Numbered from the stretch's first letter, positions 16,750 to 27,173 are shown. The stretch is DNA of 64,000 nucleotides from Bacillus sp. AFS041924 (GCF_002577195.1 NZ_NULG01000024.1:1-64000); one strand, 5' to 3'. Numbers and translations are program-made. The notes: generated by a model not told the origin, from the letters alone.

Positions 16750-17097
16750 TTATTCACCCTCTTGTTTAAATAAAAATTCTTGAGCAATTAATTCATTTAT
16801 AATATTTTCTGACCAATCAATTAGCCTTTCATTGGATATACCTTCACCCTGTCTAAAGAGTATTAGTGCTTCCAATTCATTCTCATCAGTATTAAGTATT
16901 TCATTAATATCTAACCCCAAATAGTCACATATATCTTTTGCGTCTTTTGCGGATAACACAGTTCTACCTGTCTCAATATTTCCAATTTGGGATCTTGAAA
17001 GATTAACACCTTCCCCCAGCTCTTCTTGAGAAAATCCACATTCTAGACGAGCTTGGCGTATTCTTTTACCTATTACTTCGTCCTTAAGTTTACTCAT
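16750..17097 (-). CDS. XRE-family transcriptional regulator
   Basis: A 115-residue protein with an N-terminal Cro/CI helix-turn-helix (about 10-68; recognition part FSQEELGEGVNLSRSQIGNI). The C-terminal 45 residues are acidic and may contact the metallopeptidase. The ATG at 17097 is preferred, with AAAGGA 8 nt upstream; the frame opens at 17121 and has another ATG at 17106. First gene of the cassette with ImmA- and PIN-like genes, and probably the repressor or antitoxin, acting at the repeats in its own upstream region. Confidence 0.85.
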   Translation of the reverse strand: MSKLKDEVIGKRIRQARLECGFSQEELGEGVNLSRSQIGNIETGRTVLSAKDAKDICDYLGLDINEILNTDENELEALILFRQGEGISNERLIDWSENIINELIAQEFLFKQEGE

Positions 17098-17120
17098 TTC
17101 AGTCATCCTTTCCACCCACA

Positions 17121-17180
17121 TTTACTATATAATATAATAATTACACAATAAAATGAAGTTTATGCTTATATATTACACAA
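17121..17180 (-). promoter_or_regulatory. AT-rich promoter with operator-like repeats for the XRE cassette
   Basis: TTGTGTAAT occurs twice in direct orientation (17180-17172 and 17148-17140), 32 bp apart, inside an AT-rich stretch with a possible -10 TATAGT. Autoregulation by the XRE protein is the likely meaning. The rest of 17181-17330 shows only an imperfect inverted repeat (AACTGTGAT...ATCACATAGTT, 17296-17320). Confidence 0.4.
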
Positions 17181-17330
17181 ACTAATCTTTGCACACTAAT
17201 TATCATATAAATGATTTAAGGAAAATGGTACATTACTTTATTCCTCATATAAACACCATTTACAGTAATAAATAAAAAATGAACTGCCTGAATAAACTGT
17301 GATATTTAATCACATAGTTAAAAAAACAAA

Positions 17331-17361
17331 AAAGACTCCCAACCAAAAATGGTTGAGAGTC
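17331..17361 (-). terminator. Terminator of the rplM-rpsI operon
   Basis: Minus-strand 12-bp stem (GACTCTCAACCA / TGGTTGGGAGTC, one wobble) followed by TTTTTTGTTTTTTT, 17 bp after the rpsI stop. Confidence 0.92.
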
Positions 17362-17377
17362 CTTGTACTGTTGAAAA

Positions 17378-17770
17378 TTAACGTTTTGAGAACTGAGGAG
17401 CTCTACGTGCACCTTTAAGACCGTATTTTTTACGCTCTTTCATACGTGCATCACGAGTTAATAATCCAGCGCGTTTTAAAGTTCCGCGGTATTCAGGATC
17501 AACTTGTAATAATGCTCTTGCGATACCGTGACGAATTGCACCAGCTTGACCAGTGTATCCACCACCGTTAACGTTTACTAAAATATCATAGCTACCTAAA
17601 GTTTCAGTTGCAACAAGTGGTTGTTTAACAACTTCTCTTAATGCAGCGAATGGGATGTAATCTTCAAAATCACGACCGTTAATAATAACGCGTCCTTCGC
17701 CAGGAACTAAACGTACACGAGCTACTGAGCTTTTACGACGTCCTGTGCCATAGTATTGTACTTGTGCCAT
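17378..17770 (-). CDS. rpsI: 30S ribosomal protein S9
   Basis: A 130-residue protein with the S9 start [20 protein letters not shown] and the basic C-terminal tail ending in QFSKR, which reaches the P-site tRNA in the small subunit. GGRIAxxA-like core residues ([20 protein letters not shown]) are intact. SD GGAGGG precedes the ATG. Second gene of the rplM-rpsI operon with a 21-bp gap, and the last conserved gene before the variable region. Confidence 0.98.
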   Translation of the reverse strand: MAQVQYYGTGRRKSSVARVRLVPGEGRVIINGRDFEDYIPFAALREVVKQPLVATETLGSYDILVNVNGGGYTGQAGAIRHGIARALLQVDPEYRGTLKRAGLLTRDARMKERKKYGLKGARRAPQFSKR

Positions 17771-17791
17771 GTGAATGCCCTCCTTTTATAA

Positions 17792-18229
17792 TTATCCGCG
17801 AAGTTCGTAAACTTCTGGTTTTTGTGCTTGGTGTGGATGCTCGTTACCAGCATACACGTGTAATTTTTTGATTTGAGCACGTCCAAGACGTCCTTTTGGA
17901 AGCATACCTTTAACAGCTAACTCAAGCATTTTAACTGGGTAGTTAGTACGCATTTCTAAAGCTGTACGCTCTTTTAAACCACCAGCATACATTGTGTGAC
18001 GGTAGTAAATTTTATCGTTTAATTTGTTTCCTGTTAATTCAACTTTCTCAGCGTTGATGATGATTACGTTATCACCTGTATCAACGTGTGGTGTGAAAGT
18101 TGGTTTGTGCTTACCGCGAAGTAAAGTAGCTACTTCAGTTGCAAGACGACCTAAAGTTTTTCCTTCAGCGTCTACAACAAACCACTTACGTTCAACTTCG
18201 CTAGCTTTTGCCATATAAGTTGTGCGCAT
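17792..18229 (-). CDS. rplM: 50S ribosomal protein L13
   Basis: A 145-residue L13, an early-assembly large-subunit protein that binds 23S rRNA. The [16 protein letters not shown] start and the KVELTGNKL and MLPKGRLGR blocks fit the Bacillus protein and its length. SD GAGGA lies before the ATG. It has its own promoter and leader downstream of truA, so L13 probably represses itself at the leader. Confidence 0.98.
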   Translation of the reverse strand: MRTTYMAKASEVERKWFVVDAEGKTLGRLATEVATLLRGKHKPTFTPHVDTGDNVIIINAEKVELTGNKLNDKIYYRHTMYAGGLKERTALEMRTNYPVKMLELAVKGMLPKGRLGRAQIKKLHVYAGNEHPHQAQKPEVYELRG

Positions 18230-18232
18230 TCT

Positions 18233-18333
18233 ATTTTCCTCCTAATACAATATACATAAAGTAAAATTGTTTTTATTGTTTATCTATAACACGACTGGTT
18301 CCGGGGCTAATCGTGGTTCTTAAAACAATACCG
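18233..18333 (-). ncRNA. L13 ribosomal protein leader
   Basis: The 5' UTR of rplM contains a hairpin with stem CACGA / TCGTG (18315-18311 and 18294-18290) enclosing TTAGCCCCGG and AACCAG, then an AT-rich linker to the ribosome site. Position and structure fit the Rfam L13 leader, thought to bind L13. The loop 12-mer ATTAGCCCCGGA is exactly complementary to part of the rpsL leader (see findings). Confidence 0.65.
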
Positions 18334-18339
18334 TATTTA

Positions 18340-18368
18340 ATATTAAACTTTATACCTTCTAATGTCAA
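18340..18368 (-). promoter_or_regulatory. Sigma-A promoter of rplM-rpsI
   Basis: -35 TTGACA (18368-18363), a 17-bp spacer and -10 TAATAT (18345-18340), with a start near 18333. It sits just after the truA stop. Confidence 0.8.
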
Positions 18369-18386
18369 GCAAATGTTACACCAGGA

Positions 18387-19130
18387 TTAGTTGTTATAAT
18401 CAACTTTCCATAAAAATAATCCATTAGGCGGCGAAGTCTTGCCAGCACTAGCTCGATCGCGTGCTGATAATGCATTTCTAACACTTTTAATATCACGCTT
18501 TCCTTGACCTACTTCAATTAATGTTCCAACAATTATTCTTACCATATTATAAAGAAAACCATTTCCTTCTAAAGCGATAACAATTCCTTGTTCCGTTTTA
18601 TTAATAGTCCCTTTATAAATTGTACGTACTTTGTCCTTTATATCCGTATTCGATGCACAAAAAGAACTAAAATCATGTGTACCTAGTAAGTAATTGAGCG
18701 CCTCTTGCATTTTATCAGTATCTAAATCAAAAGGGAAAAAATAATGATGGTTTCTCGAAAAAACATTTTCATCTTTTTCATTCCAAATAAAATATCGATA
18801 TTCTTTTCGAACGACATCAAATCTTGAATGAAAACCTTCATCTACGATTTCTACTGATCTTATATTAATATCTTTAGGCAGTTGCGCATTTAAGGCTCTC
18901 TTCCATTGCTCAGGTTTCAGATCGTATTCACTATCAAAATGAATTACTTGTCCTACAGCGTGTACGCCAGTATCAGTTCTACCGGATGCATGGATTCGAA
19001 TTGGGTTTCCTTTATGCATTTTTGTTAGAACCGTTTCAAAATCCGATTGAACTGTTCTCTGATTGGGTTGAACTTGGTACCCATTAAATAGTGTGCCATC
19101 ATATGAGATTATACATTTAATTCGATTCAT
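18387..19130 (-). CDS. truA: tRNA pseudouridine(38-40) synthase TruA
   Basis: A 247-residue pseudouridine synthase that modifies positions 38-40 in the tRNA anticodon stem. The catalytic aspartate is D53 in HASGRTDTGVHA. The YDGTLFNGYQ start and the GNGFLYNMVRIIVGT block near residue 190 are family hallmarks. GGAGAT precedes the ATG. It follows ecfT by 12 bp, as in B. subtilis, and rplM has an independent promoter beyond it. Confidence 0.97.
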   Translation of the reverse strand: MNRIKCIISYDGTLFNGYQVQPNQRTVQSDFETVLTKMHKGNPIRIHASGRTDTGVHAVGQVIHFDSEYDLKPEQWKRALNAQLPKDINIRSVEIVDEGFHSRFDVVRKEYRYFIWNEKDENVFSRNHHYFFPFDLDTDKMQEALNYLLGTHDFSSFCASNTDIKDKVRTIYKGTINKTEQGIVIALEGNGFLYNMVRIIVGTLIEVGQGKRDIKSVRNALSARDRASAGKTSPPNGLFLWKVDYNN

Positions 19131-19142
19131 AGCTTATCTCCA

Positions 19143-19937
19143 TCACTTACGTAAAAGCAATAATAGTAAAAATAAAATCAGTAATACAACTAAGCATGCT
19201 GTATCACGAAAATGCCACTTCATTACACGAAACTTTGATCGTCCTTCTCCACCTTGGTAACCTCTAGCTTCCATCGCTACTGCTAAATCTTCAGCTCGTT
19301 TAAATGAGTGAATAAATAGCGGAACGAGTAAAGAAACTAGCGCTTTTAATCTGTCTTTAATTGGCCCTGAAGAGAAGTCCACTCCTCTGGACGATTGTGC
19401 CTTCATAATCTTTTCAGTCTCTTCCATAAGAGTTGGAATAAATCTCAATGAAATTGACATCATTAAAGCCATCTCATGGACCGGTAAACCAAACCGTTTA
19501 AACGGGTTAAATAATGATTCAAGCCCATCTGTAATTTCGATTGGATTTGTAGTCAATGTCAGTAAGGTTGTGATTGAAACTAAAAGAAAAAATCTCGCTG
19601 ATATAAAGATCCCTTGGATAATGCCCTCTTTATGGATTTCAATCCAACCGAAATGATAAATTAATGGCCCTTCTTTATTCGTAAATAAATGCAATAAAAA
19701 CGTAAACACTGCTAACAACCATATTGCTCTTAATCCTTTTAAATAATAATTAAGAGGTACTCTTGATAGCATTACTGTTACGATCGAGAAAATTAGTAAA
19801 ACACCATATGTTATAAAGTTATTTGCAAAGAAAACGATACAAATAAAAATGAACATTGTTAGAAGTTTTGCTCGAGCATCTAGACGATGAATAAGTGAGT
19901 CGATTGGAATATATTTTCCGATAATTAGACTATTCAT
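19143..19937 (-). CDS. ecfT: ECF transporter transmembrane component EcfT
   Basis: A 264-residue membrane protein with about five hydrophobic segments and the two coupling motifs of EcfT: SSRGVDF (near 180) and ARGYQGG (near 225), whose arginines contact the ATPases. It couples EcfA1/EcfA2 to interchangeable substrate-binding S components for vitamins or cobalt/nickel. Its ATG overlaps the ecfA2 stop (ATGA), so the two are coupled in translation. No S component is encoded here, which fits a group II, shared ECF module. Confidence 0.96.
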   Translation of the reverse strand: MNSLIIGKYIPIDSLIHRLDARAKLLTMFIFICIVFFANNFITYGVLLIFSIVTVMLSRVPLNYYLKGLRAIWLLAVFTFLLHLFTNKEGPLIYHFGWIEIHKEGIIQGIFISARFFLLVSITTLLTLTTNPIEITDGLESLFNPFKRFGLPVHEMALMMSISLRFIPTLMEETEKIMKAQSSRGVDFSSGPIKDRLKALVSLLVPLFIHSFKRAEDLAVAMEARGYQGGEGRSKFRVMKWHFRDTACLVVLLILFLLLLLLRK

Positions 19938-20800
19938 TTTTTTTCCCCATTATAAAGTTTCGCAATATAATTAGCGAGTTGTTCTATTGTTAAACTTGTA
20001 GCAATTTCATTGATGCCTAACTTTTGATTTAATTCTTGATGGAACTTTAAAGAAAGCGGAATTTGTAATCCAATTTCCTCTAATTCCTTTTCATATGAAA
20101 ATACTTCTAAAGGGCTTCCCTTTAGATACGTAGTACCTTTTTGAAGTACATGAATAGTATCAGCGTATCTTGCTGCATCATCCATGTTGTGGGTCACTAA
20201 AATGATCGTAAGACCCTTTTCTTTGTGTAATTGATAAAACATATCCATTAACGCTTTTTGACCACTAGGATCAAGTCCAGCAGTAGGTTCATCCAATACT
20301 AAAACATCCGGTTCCATTGCTAACACCCCAGCAATAGCAACCCTTCTCATTTGACCACCACTTAATTCAAACGGTGACTTCATTAAATACTCTTCATTTA
20401 AACCTACTTTTTCAATTAAATCTTTGGCTCTTTTTTTTGCTATTTCTTCAGAAACACCGAAATTCATCGGACCAAAGCAAATATCTTTTTCAACAGTTTC
20501 TTCAAACAATTGCTGTTCAGGAAACTGAAAAACCAATCCTACTTTTTTTCGTAATGCTTTTAAATTTTTGTTTTTTTTATTCGATATAAGGGTAACATCG
20601 TCTATTTTGGCGATTCCCTCTGTTGGTTGTAAGAGGCCATTTAGATGTTGCAGAAAGGTAGACTTACCTGAGCCTGTGTGACCAATTACAGCATAGTAGG
20701 ACCCATCAGGTATCGTTACATCAATATCGTAAAGTGCACGATGTTCAAAAGGTGTATTTGGCTGATAAGTATATCCTACTTTTTCAAAAGTAATTCGCAT
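19934..20800 (-). CDS. ecfA2: ECF transporter ATPase EcfA2
   Basis: A 288-residue ABC ATPase with Walker A GHTGSGKST (about 40-48), a Q-loop in VFQFPEQQLF, signature LSGGQMRRVA, Walker B VLVLDEPTAGLD and switch His in VTHNMDD. Its start overlaps the end of ecfA1 by 25 bp and has GGTGAG 6 nt upstream. It forms the heterodimeric motor of the shared ECF vitamin transporter with EcfA1 and EcfT. Confidence 0.96.
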   Translation of the reverse strand: MRITFEKVGYTYQPNTPFEHRALYDIDVTIPDGSYYAVIGHTGSGKSTFLQHLNGLLQPTEGIAKIDDVTLISNKKNKNLKALRKKVGLVFQFPEQQLFEETVEKDICFGPMNFGVSEEIAKKRAKDLIEKVGLNEEYLMKSPFELSGGQMRRVAIAGVLAMEPDVLVLDEPTAGLDPSGQKALMDMFYQLHKEKGLTIILVTHNMDDAARYADTIHVLQKGTTYLKGSPLEVFSYEKELEEIGLQIPLSLKFHQELNQKLGINEIATSLTIEQLANYIAKLYNGEKK

Positions 20801-21618
20801 AGTTCGCTCACCAAGCTTTCTTGCTCTAGATGGTCTTGTCTCAAAGGTAAACCTTTTTCGATTAGTAAATTAGAAAGGTTATTTGTAAAAGGAGATGCTA
20901 ATCCAAGCGACTCTAAAGAAAACTCAGTCTTTAAAAGCTCTTCTGGAGATACGCTTTGAACTAAATGACCATCATGCATAATTAAAATACGGTCTGCATG
21001 TATTGCTTCTTCTATATCATGTGTAATTGAAATAACAGTCATATTAATTTCTTTATGTAAATTACGAATTGTTTCTATAACTTCTTTTCTACCGAAAGGA
21101 TCTAGCATTGATGTCGCTTCATCTAAGATTAATATACTTGGTTGAATTGCCAATGCTCCAGCTATTGCTACTCTTTGTTTTTGGCCACCTGATAGGGAAT
21201 GTGGTTCATGAAGTTTAAAATCACTCATATTGACAATATTTAAAACCTCTTCAATTCGACGGTCCATTTCTTCTTTATTAATTCCATGGTTTTCTAAACC
21301 AAATGCTATATCATCTATTATAGTCGTCCCTACAAATTGATTATCAGGATTTTGAAATACCATCGCTATTTTCTTTCGAACGTCCCATATAGTTTGTTCA
21401 GATAAGGTAATTTCCTCATCAATTACGATATGACCTTCTTCAGGTAAAATTAAGCCATTTAAAAGTTTAGCGAGCGTTGATTTTCCTGATCCGTTTCGAC
21501 CAACTATTGCGATCCATTCATTTTCTTTTATATTAAACGACACTGAATGTACCGCATTTGATTGAGCCTGTGGATATTTAAAAGATATGTTATCTACTTT
21601 AATACTATCTTTTCTCAT
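20776..21618 (-). CDS. ecfA1: ECF transporter ATPase EcfA1
   Basis: A 280-residue ABC ATPase with Walker A GRNGSGKST, Q-loop VFQNPDNQFVG, signature LSGGQKQRVA, Walker B ILILDEATSMLD and switch ITHDIEE. The DEATSMLD variant compared with DEPTAGLD in EcfA2 is the usual difference between the pair. First gene of ecfA1-ecfA2-ecfT-truA; the rplQ terminator lies between it and the ribosomal genes, so it likely has its own promoter in the AT-rich 21619-21675 segment. Confidence 0.96.
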   Translation of the reverse strand: MRKDSIKVDNISFKYPQAQSNAVHSVSFNIKENEWIAIVGRNGSGKSTLAKLLNGLILPEEGHIVIDEEITLSEQTIWDVRKKIAMVFQNPDNQFVGTTIIDDIAFGLENHGINKEEMDRRIEEVLNIVNMSDFKLHEPHSLSGGQKQRVAIAGALAIQPSILILDEATSMLDPFGRKEVIETIRNLHKEINMTVISITHDIEEAIHADRILIMHDGHLVQSVSPEELLKTEFSLESLGLASPFTNNLSNLLIEKGLPLRQDHLEQESLVSELCELLLKK

Positions 21619-21678
21619 TAGTTCACCTATAATTTCTCATTGTATATAGATATATAATAGTCTAAAAGTAAACAGAAA

Positions 21679-21720
21679 AAAAGGGCAACGACATGTTTAC
21701 AAGAAACGTCGAGCCCTTTT
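21679..21720 (-). terminator. Terminator after rplQ (end of the alpha operon)
   Basis: Minus-strand stem AAAAGGGC...GCCCTTTT with an inner CGAC/GTCG pairing, followed by TTTTTTT, 12 bp past the rplQ stop. Confidence 0.88.
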
Positions 21721-21731
21721 GTATTCGAATA

Positions 21732-22094
21732 TTAAACTAATTCGATAACAACCATTGGTGCTGCGTCTCCACGACGAGGACCAATTTTTGCGATACGAGT
21801 GTATCCACCTTGACGCTCAGTGTAACGAGGAGCGATGTCAGCAAATAATTTTTGTAAAGCGTCTTGACCGTTTTCAGCGTTAGCAACTTCATTACGGATG
21901 TAAGCAGCAGCTAGACGACGAGCGTGTAAGTCTCCACGTTTACCTAAAGTAATCATTTTTTCAACAACTGAGCGTAACTCCTTCGCACGAGTTTCAGTTG
22001 TTTGAATACGTTCGTTAATGATTAAATCAGTAGCTAAGTCACGTAACATAGCTTTACGTTGTGAGCTAGTACGTCCTAATTTTCTGTATCCCAT
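21732..22094 (-). CDS. rplQ: 50S ribosomal protein L17
   Basis: A 120-residue bacterial L17, complete from [20 protein letters not shown] to the [17 protein letters not shown] end. It lies near the exit tunnel of the large subunit. SD AAGGAGG precedes the ATG. Last gene of the ribosomal supercluster and followed by a terminator. Confidence 0.98.
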   Translation of the reverse strand: MGYRKLGRTSSQRKAMLRDLATDLIINERIQTTETRAKELRSVVEKMITLGKRGDLHARRLAAAYIRNEVANAENGQDALQKLFADIAPRYTERQGGYTRIAKIGPRRGDAAPMVVIELV

Positions 22095-22178
22095 TTCTAG
22101 TTCCCTCCTTTGTTAGTAGTATCAAAATTGGGTCATATAGACATGAAGAGAACGCCTCTCCCTTTATCGAAGCTACAA

Positions 22179-23123
22179 TCAGTCTTCTTTACGTAGGCCA
22201 AGACCTAACTCTTCTAACTTATGCTTTACTTCTTCTAAAGACTTACGACCTAAGTTACGTACTTTCATCATGTCTTCTTCTGTCTTATTAGCAAGCTCTT
22301 GTACTGTATTAATACCTGCTCGCTTTAAGCAGTTATATGAACGAACAGAAAGATCAAGTTCTTCAATCGTCATTTCAAGGACTTTATCTTTTTGATCTTC
22401 TTCTTTTTCGACCATGATTTCTGCATTTTTAGCTTCGTCAGTTAAACCTACAAAAATGTTTAAGTGTTCAGTTAGAATTTTTGAACCAAGTGCGATTGCA
22501 TCTTTTGGTCCAATGCTTCCGTCAGTCCAAACATCAAGTGTTAACTTATCGAAATTTGAAACCTGTCCCACACGTGTATTTTCTACTTGGTATGTGACAC
22601 GAGACACTGGAGTGTAAATCGAGTCGATAGGAATAACACCTATTGCTTGATCCTCTCTTTTGTTACCATCTGCAGGGATGTATCCACGACCACGTCTAGC
22701 AGTTAGACGCATACGTAAATGAGCATCTTTCGCAAGAGTTGCAATATGAAGATCTGGATTTAGAACTTCAACATCACTATCATGCGTAATATCGGCCGCA
22801 GTAATTGGTCCTTCTCCGCGTACATCAATTTCTAATGTTTTTTCTTCATCTGAATAAATTTTCAGAGCAAGTTTTTTTACATTAAGAATAATTGTTGTAA
22901 CGTCTTCTACAACACCTTCAACTGTAGAGAACTCATGTAACACGCCATCAATTTGAATAGCAGTTACAGCGGCACCAGGAAGTGAGGATAAAAGGATACG
23001 ACGTAAGGAGTTACCTAGCGTTGTACCATATCCACGCTCAAGTGGTTCAATAACGAATTTACCATATTTGGAATCGTCACTGATCTCAACCGTTTCGATT
23101 TTCGGCTTTTCGATTTCAATCAT
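22179..23123 (-). CDS. rpoA: RNA polymerase alpha subunit
   Basis: A 314-residue alpha subunit. The N-terminal domain (about 1-228: [28 protein letters not shown]) dimerises and nucleates assembly with beta and beta'. A linker rich in Glu/Lys leads to the C-terminal domain (about 245-314), with the [16 protein letters not shown] and [10 protein letters not shown] motifs that bind UP elements and activators. SD AGGAGG precedes the ATG. Between rpsK and rplQ as in B. subtilis. Confidence 0.98.
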   Translation of the reverse strand: MIEIEKPKIETVEISDDSKYGKFVIEPLERGYGTTLGNSLRRILLSSLPGAAVTAIQIDGVLHEFSTVEGVVEDVTTIILNVKKLALKIYSDEEKTLEIDVRGEGPITAADITHDSDVEVLNPDLHIATLAKDAHLRMRLTARRGRGYIPADGNKREDQAIGVIPIDSIYTPVSRVTYQVENTRVGQVSNFDKLTLDVWTDGSIGPKDAIALGSKILTEHLNIFVGLTDEAKNAEIMVEKEEDQKDKVLEMTIEELDLSVRSYNCLKRAGINTVQELANKTEEDMMKVRNLGRKSLEEVKHKLEELGLGLRKED

Positions 23124-23155
23124 TTTTTAAACCCTCCTTCAAAACGTCGAAACCC

Positions 23156-23203
23156 TCGGTTAGACTTATGCTAACCGAAAGTCCCCATTAGGCAGTTCCT
23201 AAT
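23156..23203 (-). promoter_or_regulatory. Two adjacent hairpins in the rpsK-rpoA spacer
   Basis: TCGGTTAG / CTAACCGA (23178-23171 with 23163-23156, 7-nt loop) and ATTAGG / CCTAAT (23203-23198 with 23192-23187, 5-nt loop). Neither is followed by a T run, so they are probably mRNA structures ahead of rpoA rather than terminators. Confidence 0.4.
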
Positions 23204-23290
23204 TGTGCACAACAAGAGATGTCTGTTAATATTTGCCAAACATATATCATAATCCATTATAGACAATTATTGAAAATTTATACAGACAAA

Positions 23291-23695
<405 letters not shown>

Positions 23696-23709
23696 TTACT
23701 TAAAAAATA

Positions 23710-24075
23710 TTATTTCTTCTTGTTCGCTACTGTACGGCGTGGGCCTTTACGAGTACGAGCATTGTTTTTAGTGTTTTGACCACGAACAGGTAAGCTACGA
23801 CGGTGGCGAATACCACGATATGAACCGATTTCGATTAAACGTTTAATGTTTAAAGAAACTTCACGACGAAGATCCCCTTCAACTTTTAACTTGTCGATTA
23901 ATTCACGAATTTTACCTAATTCTTCTTCTGTTAAATCACGTACACGTGTGTCTTCTGAAATACCAGCTTCAGCTAAGATTTTTTCAGAAGTTGCACGACC
24001 GATTCCGTATACATAAGTTAAAGAAACAACCACGCGTTTGTCGCGAGGAATATCTACACCAGCAATACGAGCCAT
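23710..24075 (-). CDS. rpsM: 30S ribosomal protein S13
   Basis: A 121-residue S13, complete: [16 protein letters not shown] at the start, [12 protein letters not shown] (helix-hairpin-helix) and the basic tail [23 protein letters not shown] that touches P-site tRNA. It bridges to the large subunit in the head. SD AGGAGG at a normal distance. Confidence 0.98.
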   Translation of the reverse strand: MARIAGVDIPRDKRVVVSLTYVYGIGRATSEKILAEAGISEDTRVRDLTEEELGKIRELIDKLKVEGDLRREVSLNIKRLIEIGSYRGIRHRRSLPVRGQNTKNNARTRKGPRRTVANKKK

Positions 24076-24096
24076 TCTAGTGCACCTCCTTCTATA

Positions 24097-24213
<117 letters not shown>

Positions 24214-24248
24214 TTAAACCTCCTTGTAGATTACGGAGTGCATATTTA

Positions 24249-24467
24249 TTATTTAAAACGGTACGTAATACGGCCACGAGTTAAATCATACGGAGATAGT
24301 TCAACAGTTACCTTGTCACCTGGAAGAATACGAATGAAGTTCATACGAATTTTACCAGAAACGTGTGCAAGAACAATATGACCATTTTCTAATTCAACTT
24401 TGAACATCGCATTCGGAAGTGTTTCCGTAACGGTACCTTCAATTTCAATTACATCATCTTTCGCCAT
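24249..24467 (-). CDS. infA: Translation initiation factor IF-1
   Basis: A 72-residue S1-like OB-fold protein, full length ([20 protein letters not shown] to RGRITYRFK). IF-1 sits in the A site during initiation. SD AAAGGAG precedes the ATG. In B. subtilis map and ybzG lie between adk and infA; here they are absent and infA has a 226-bp non-coding upstream region with its own candidate promoter. Confidence 0.98.
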   Translation of the reverse strand: MAKDDVIEIEGTVTETLPNAMFKVELENGHIVLAHVSGKIRMNFIRILPGDKVTVELSPYDLTRGRITYRFK

Positions 24468-24582
24468 TAGGGCATTCTCCTTTCTTCAAATCAGTAGCTT
24501 GCTTGTAGGCAAACATACGCTTAGGAACATTAAGCCAAAGTGCTCTGATATGTTGGAGATTTTTGGCCTATTAAAGACCTAT

Positions 24583-24591
24583 ATTATATCA
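24583..24591 (-). promoter_or_regulatory. Extended -10 promoter for infA
   Basis: TGATATAAT (24591-24583) is a TGn extended -10 with a perfect TATAAT. The -35 region is weak (TAGCTT at 16 bp). The rest of 24468-24693 contains no open frame, and the 24592-24693 part no other feature I can support. Confidence 0.55.
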
Positions 24592-24693
24592 ATCGTTCCA
24601 AGCAAAGCTATGTTTAAGCTTTTATAACAGTATCAGTTTTGACGAAGCGACAAAACGTCATACACATGGAACGACGATCTTATCGTTCGATTA

Positions 24694-25356
<663 letters not shown>

Positions 25357-25393
25357 TCAAAATTAGGTGAGCAATAGGGAATTAAGGAGTTCC

Positions 25394-26701
25394 CTACGCT
25401 CGATCTTTAATAAAGCCTTTGTAGTTTCTCTTAACAAGCTGACTTTCTAATTGTTTCATCGTTTCAAGTGCAACTCCGACTACGATTAGTAAACTTGTTC
25501 CTCCAATTTGAGCTGAAGGTGGTAAGTTCGCAACTTTACCAAATACAATTGGTAGTAAAGCGATGACAGCTAAGAAAATTGCTCCTACGAAAGTTAAACG
25601 ATATAAGACTTTAATGATATATTCTTGAGTGCTCTTACCTGGGCGAATGCCTGGGATGTAGCCACCTTGCTTCTGTAAGTTTTCAGCCATTTGCTCTGGA
25701 TTAGCCTGAACAAAAGTGTAAAAATACGTGAATGCAATAATCAAGACTAAATAAAATGCCATTCCCCATGGATTTTCATACGTAAAATGCGTTTTAATCC
25801 ATTCAGTTACATCGTTACTTGGTAAGAACGATGCAATTGTTGAAGGAGTGATTAAAAATGAAACAGCGAAGATTACCGGAATAACCCCAGCGCCATTTAC
25901 TTTTAATGGCAAGTGAGTAGATTGTCCTCCGACATAGCTATTATTACCATTGTTTCGTTTAGCATATTGAATTGGGATTTTACGAGTAGCTTGTTGGATG
26001 TAAATTACAGCAACGATCACTAGTAGTAAAACTAATAACACTAGGCCAACTTTTACGATGTTTAAGAATAGCGCGTCACCAGCATCTTTAAATTGTTGCT
26101 GATAAACTTGACTTAATGTAGTAGGTATAGCAGCAACTATACCACCAAAGATGAGGACTGATATACCGTTCCCTACACCTTTAGCAGTAATCTGCTCACC
26201 TAACCACAATAAGAATGATGTTCCAGCTGTTAGTACAAGTGCTATATAAAGATAGGTTGACCAACCTGGATTTTCAATTAACATTCCGCCAGTAACATTA
26301 TTCATACTGATTGATAATCCAATTGCTTCTACAAAACCAAGAATAATTGTGATGTATTTAGTCAGTTGAGTAAGTTTACGTCGACCAATCTCACCTTGCT
26401 TCGACCATTCAGTTAACTTTGGAACAACGTCCATTTGAAGTAACTGAATAATGATCGATGCAGTAATGTAAGGCATTATACCCATTGCAAAAATCGAGAA
26501 CTGTTTAAGAGCTCCTCCACCGAATGTATTTAACACACCAAAGACGCTCAATGAGCTATCTTGAGATGCTAAAACATCAGCGTTGACGTTTGGAACAGGT
26601 ATAAACGTCCCAATACGAAATACAATTAACATTAATAACGTAAAGAATATTTTTTTTCTAATATCTGCAATGCGCATAAAGTTGGAGATTGTCCGGAACA
26701 T
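25394..26701 (-). CDS. secY: Protein translocase subunit SecY
   Basis: A 435-residue membrane protein with ten predicted transmembrane segments. Visible family blocks are the plug region near GVLNTFGGGALKQFSIFAMGIMPYITASI and the conserved cytoplasmic loop NPEQMAENLQKQGGYIPGIRPG. It forms the Sec channel with SecE (52374) and SecG. Its ribosome site lies in the end of rplO, 1 bp away, so the genes are translationally coupled. Confidence 0.98.
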   Translation of the reverse strand: MFRTISNFMRIADIRKKIFFTLLMLIVFRIGTFIPVPNVNADVLASQDSSLSVFGVLNTFGGGALKQFSIFAMGIMPYITASIIIQLLQMDVVPKLTEWSKQGEIGRRKLTQLTKYITIILGFVEAIGLSISMNNVTGGMLIENPGWSTYLYIALVLTAGTSFLLWLGEQITAKGVGNGISVLIFGGIVAAIPTTLSQVYQQQFKDAGDALFLNIVKVGLVLLVLLLVIVAVIYIQQATRKIPIQYAKRNNGNNSYVGGQSTHLPLKVNGAGVIPVIFAVSFLITPSTIASFLPSNDVTEWIKTHFTYENPWGMAFYLVLIIAFTYFYTFVQANPEQMAENLQKQGGYIPGIRPGKSTQEYIIKVLYRLTFVGAIFLAVIALLPIVFGKVANLPPSAQIGGTSLLIVVGVALETMKQLESQLVKRNYKGFIKDRA

Positions 26702-26702
26702 T

Positions 26703-27143
26703 TTAGATCACCTCAGCATTTCCACCAGCTGCTTCGATTGCCTCTACCGCAGAAGATGAGAACTTGTGAGCTTTTACAGTAAGTTTAACTTCTAACTTAC
26801 CTTTACCTAAAATCTTAATACCAGCTAATTCTTTACGAACAATACCAGTTTCAATTAGTAACTCAGGAGTTACTTCAGTTCCGTTTTCGAAGCGGTTTAA
26901 CGTTTCAACATTAACGATTGCGTAATCTTTACGGTTGATGTTAGTGAAACCACGTTTTGGTAAACGACGGAATAAAGGAGTTTGACCACCTTCAAATCCA
27001 AGACGAACACCGCCACCTGAACGAGCGTTTTGTCCTTTATGACCTTTACCAGCAGTTTTACCAGTACCTGAACCAATACCACGACCGATACGTTTAGATA
27101 CTTTACGAGAACCTTCTGTAGGTTTTAATTCATGAAGTTTCAT
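26703..27143 (-). CDS. rplO: 50S ribosomal protein L15
   Basis: A 146-residue L15, complete: [20 protein letters not shown], the Gly/Lys-rich extension [19 protein letters not shown] and the C-terminal [21 protein letters not shown]. It helps late large-subunit assembly. SD GGAGGT precedes the ATG. Its end overlaps the ribosome site of secY. Confidence 0.98.
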   Translation of the reverse strand: MKLHELKPTEGSRKVSKRIGRGIGSGTGKTAGKGHKGQNARSGGGVRLGFEGGQTPLFRRLPKRGFTNINRKDYAIVNVETLNRFENGTEVTPELLIETGIVRKELAGIKILGKGKLEVKLTVKAHKFSSSAVEAIEAAGGNAEVI

Positions 27144-27173
27144 TAGGGCACCTCCTTACTTATTCATGTTCAA

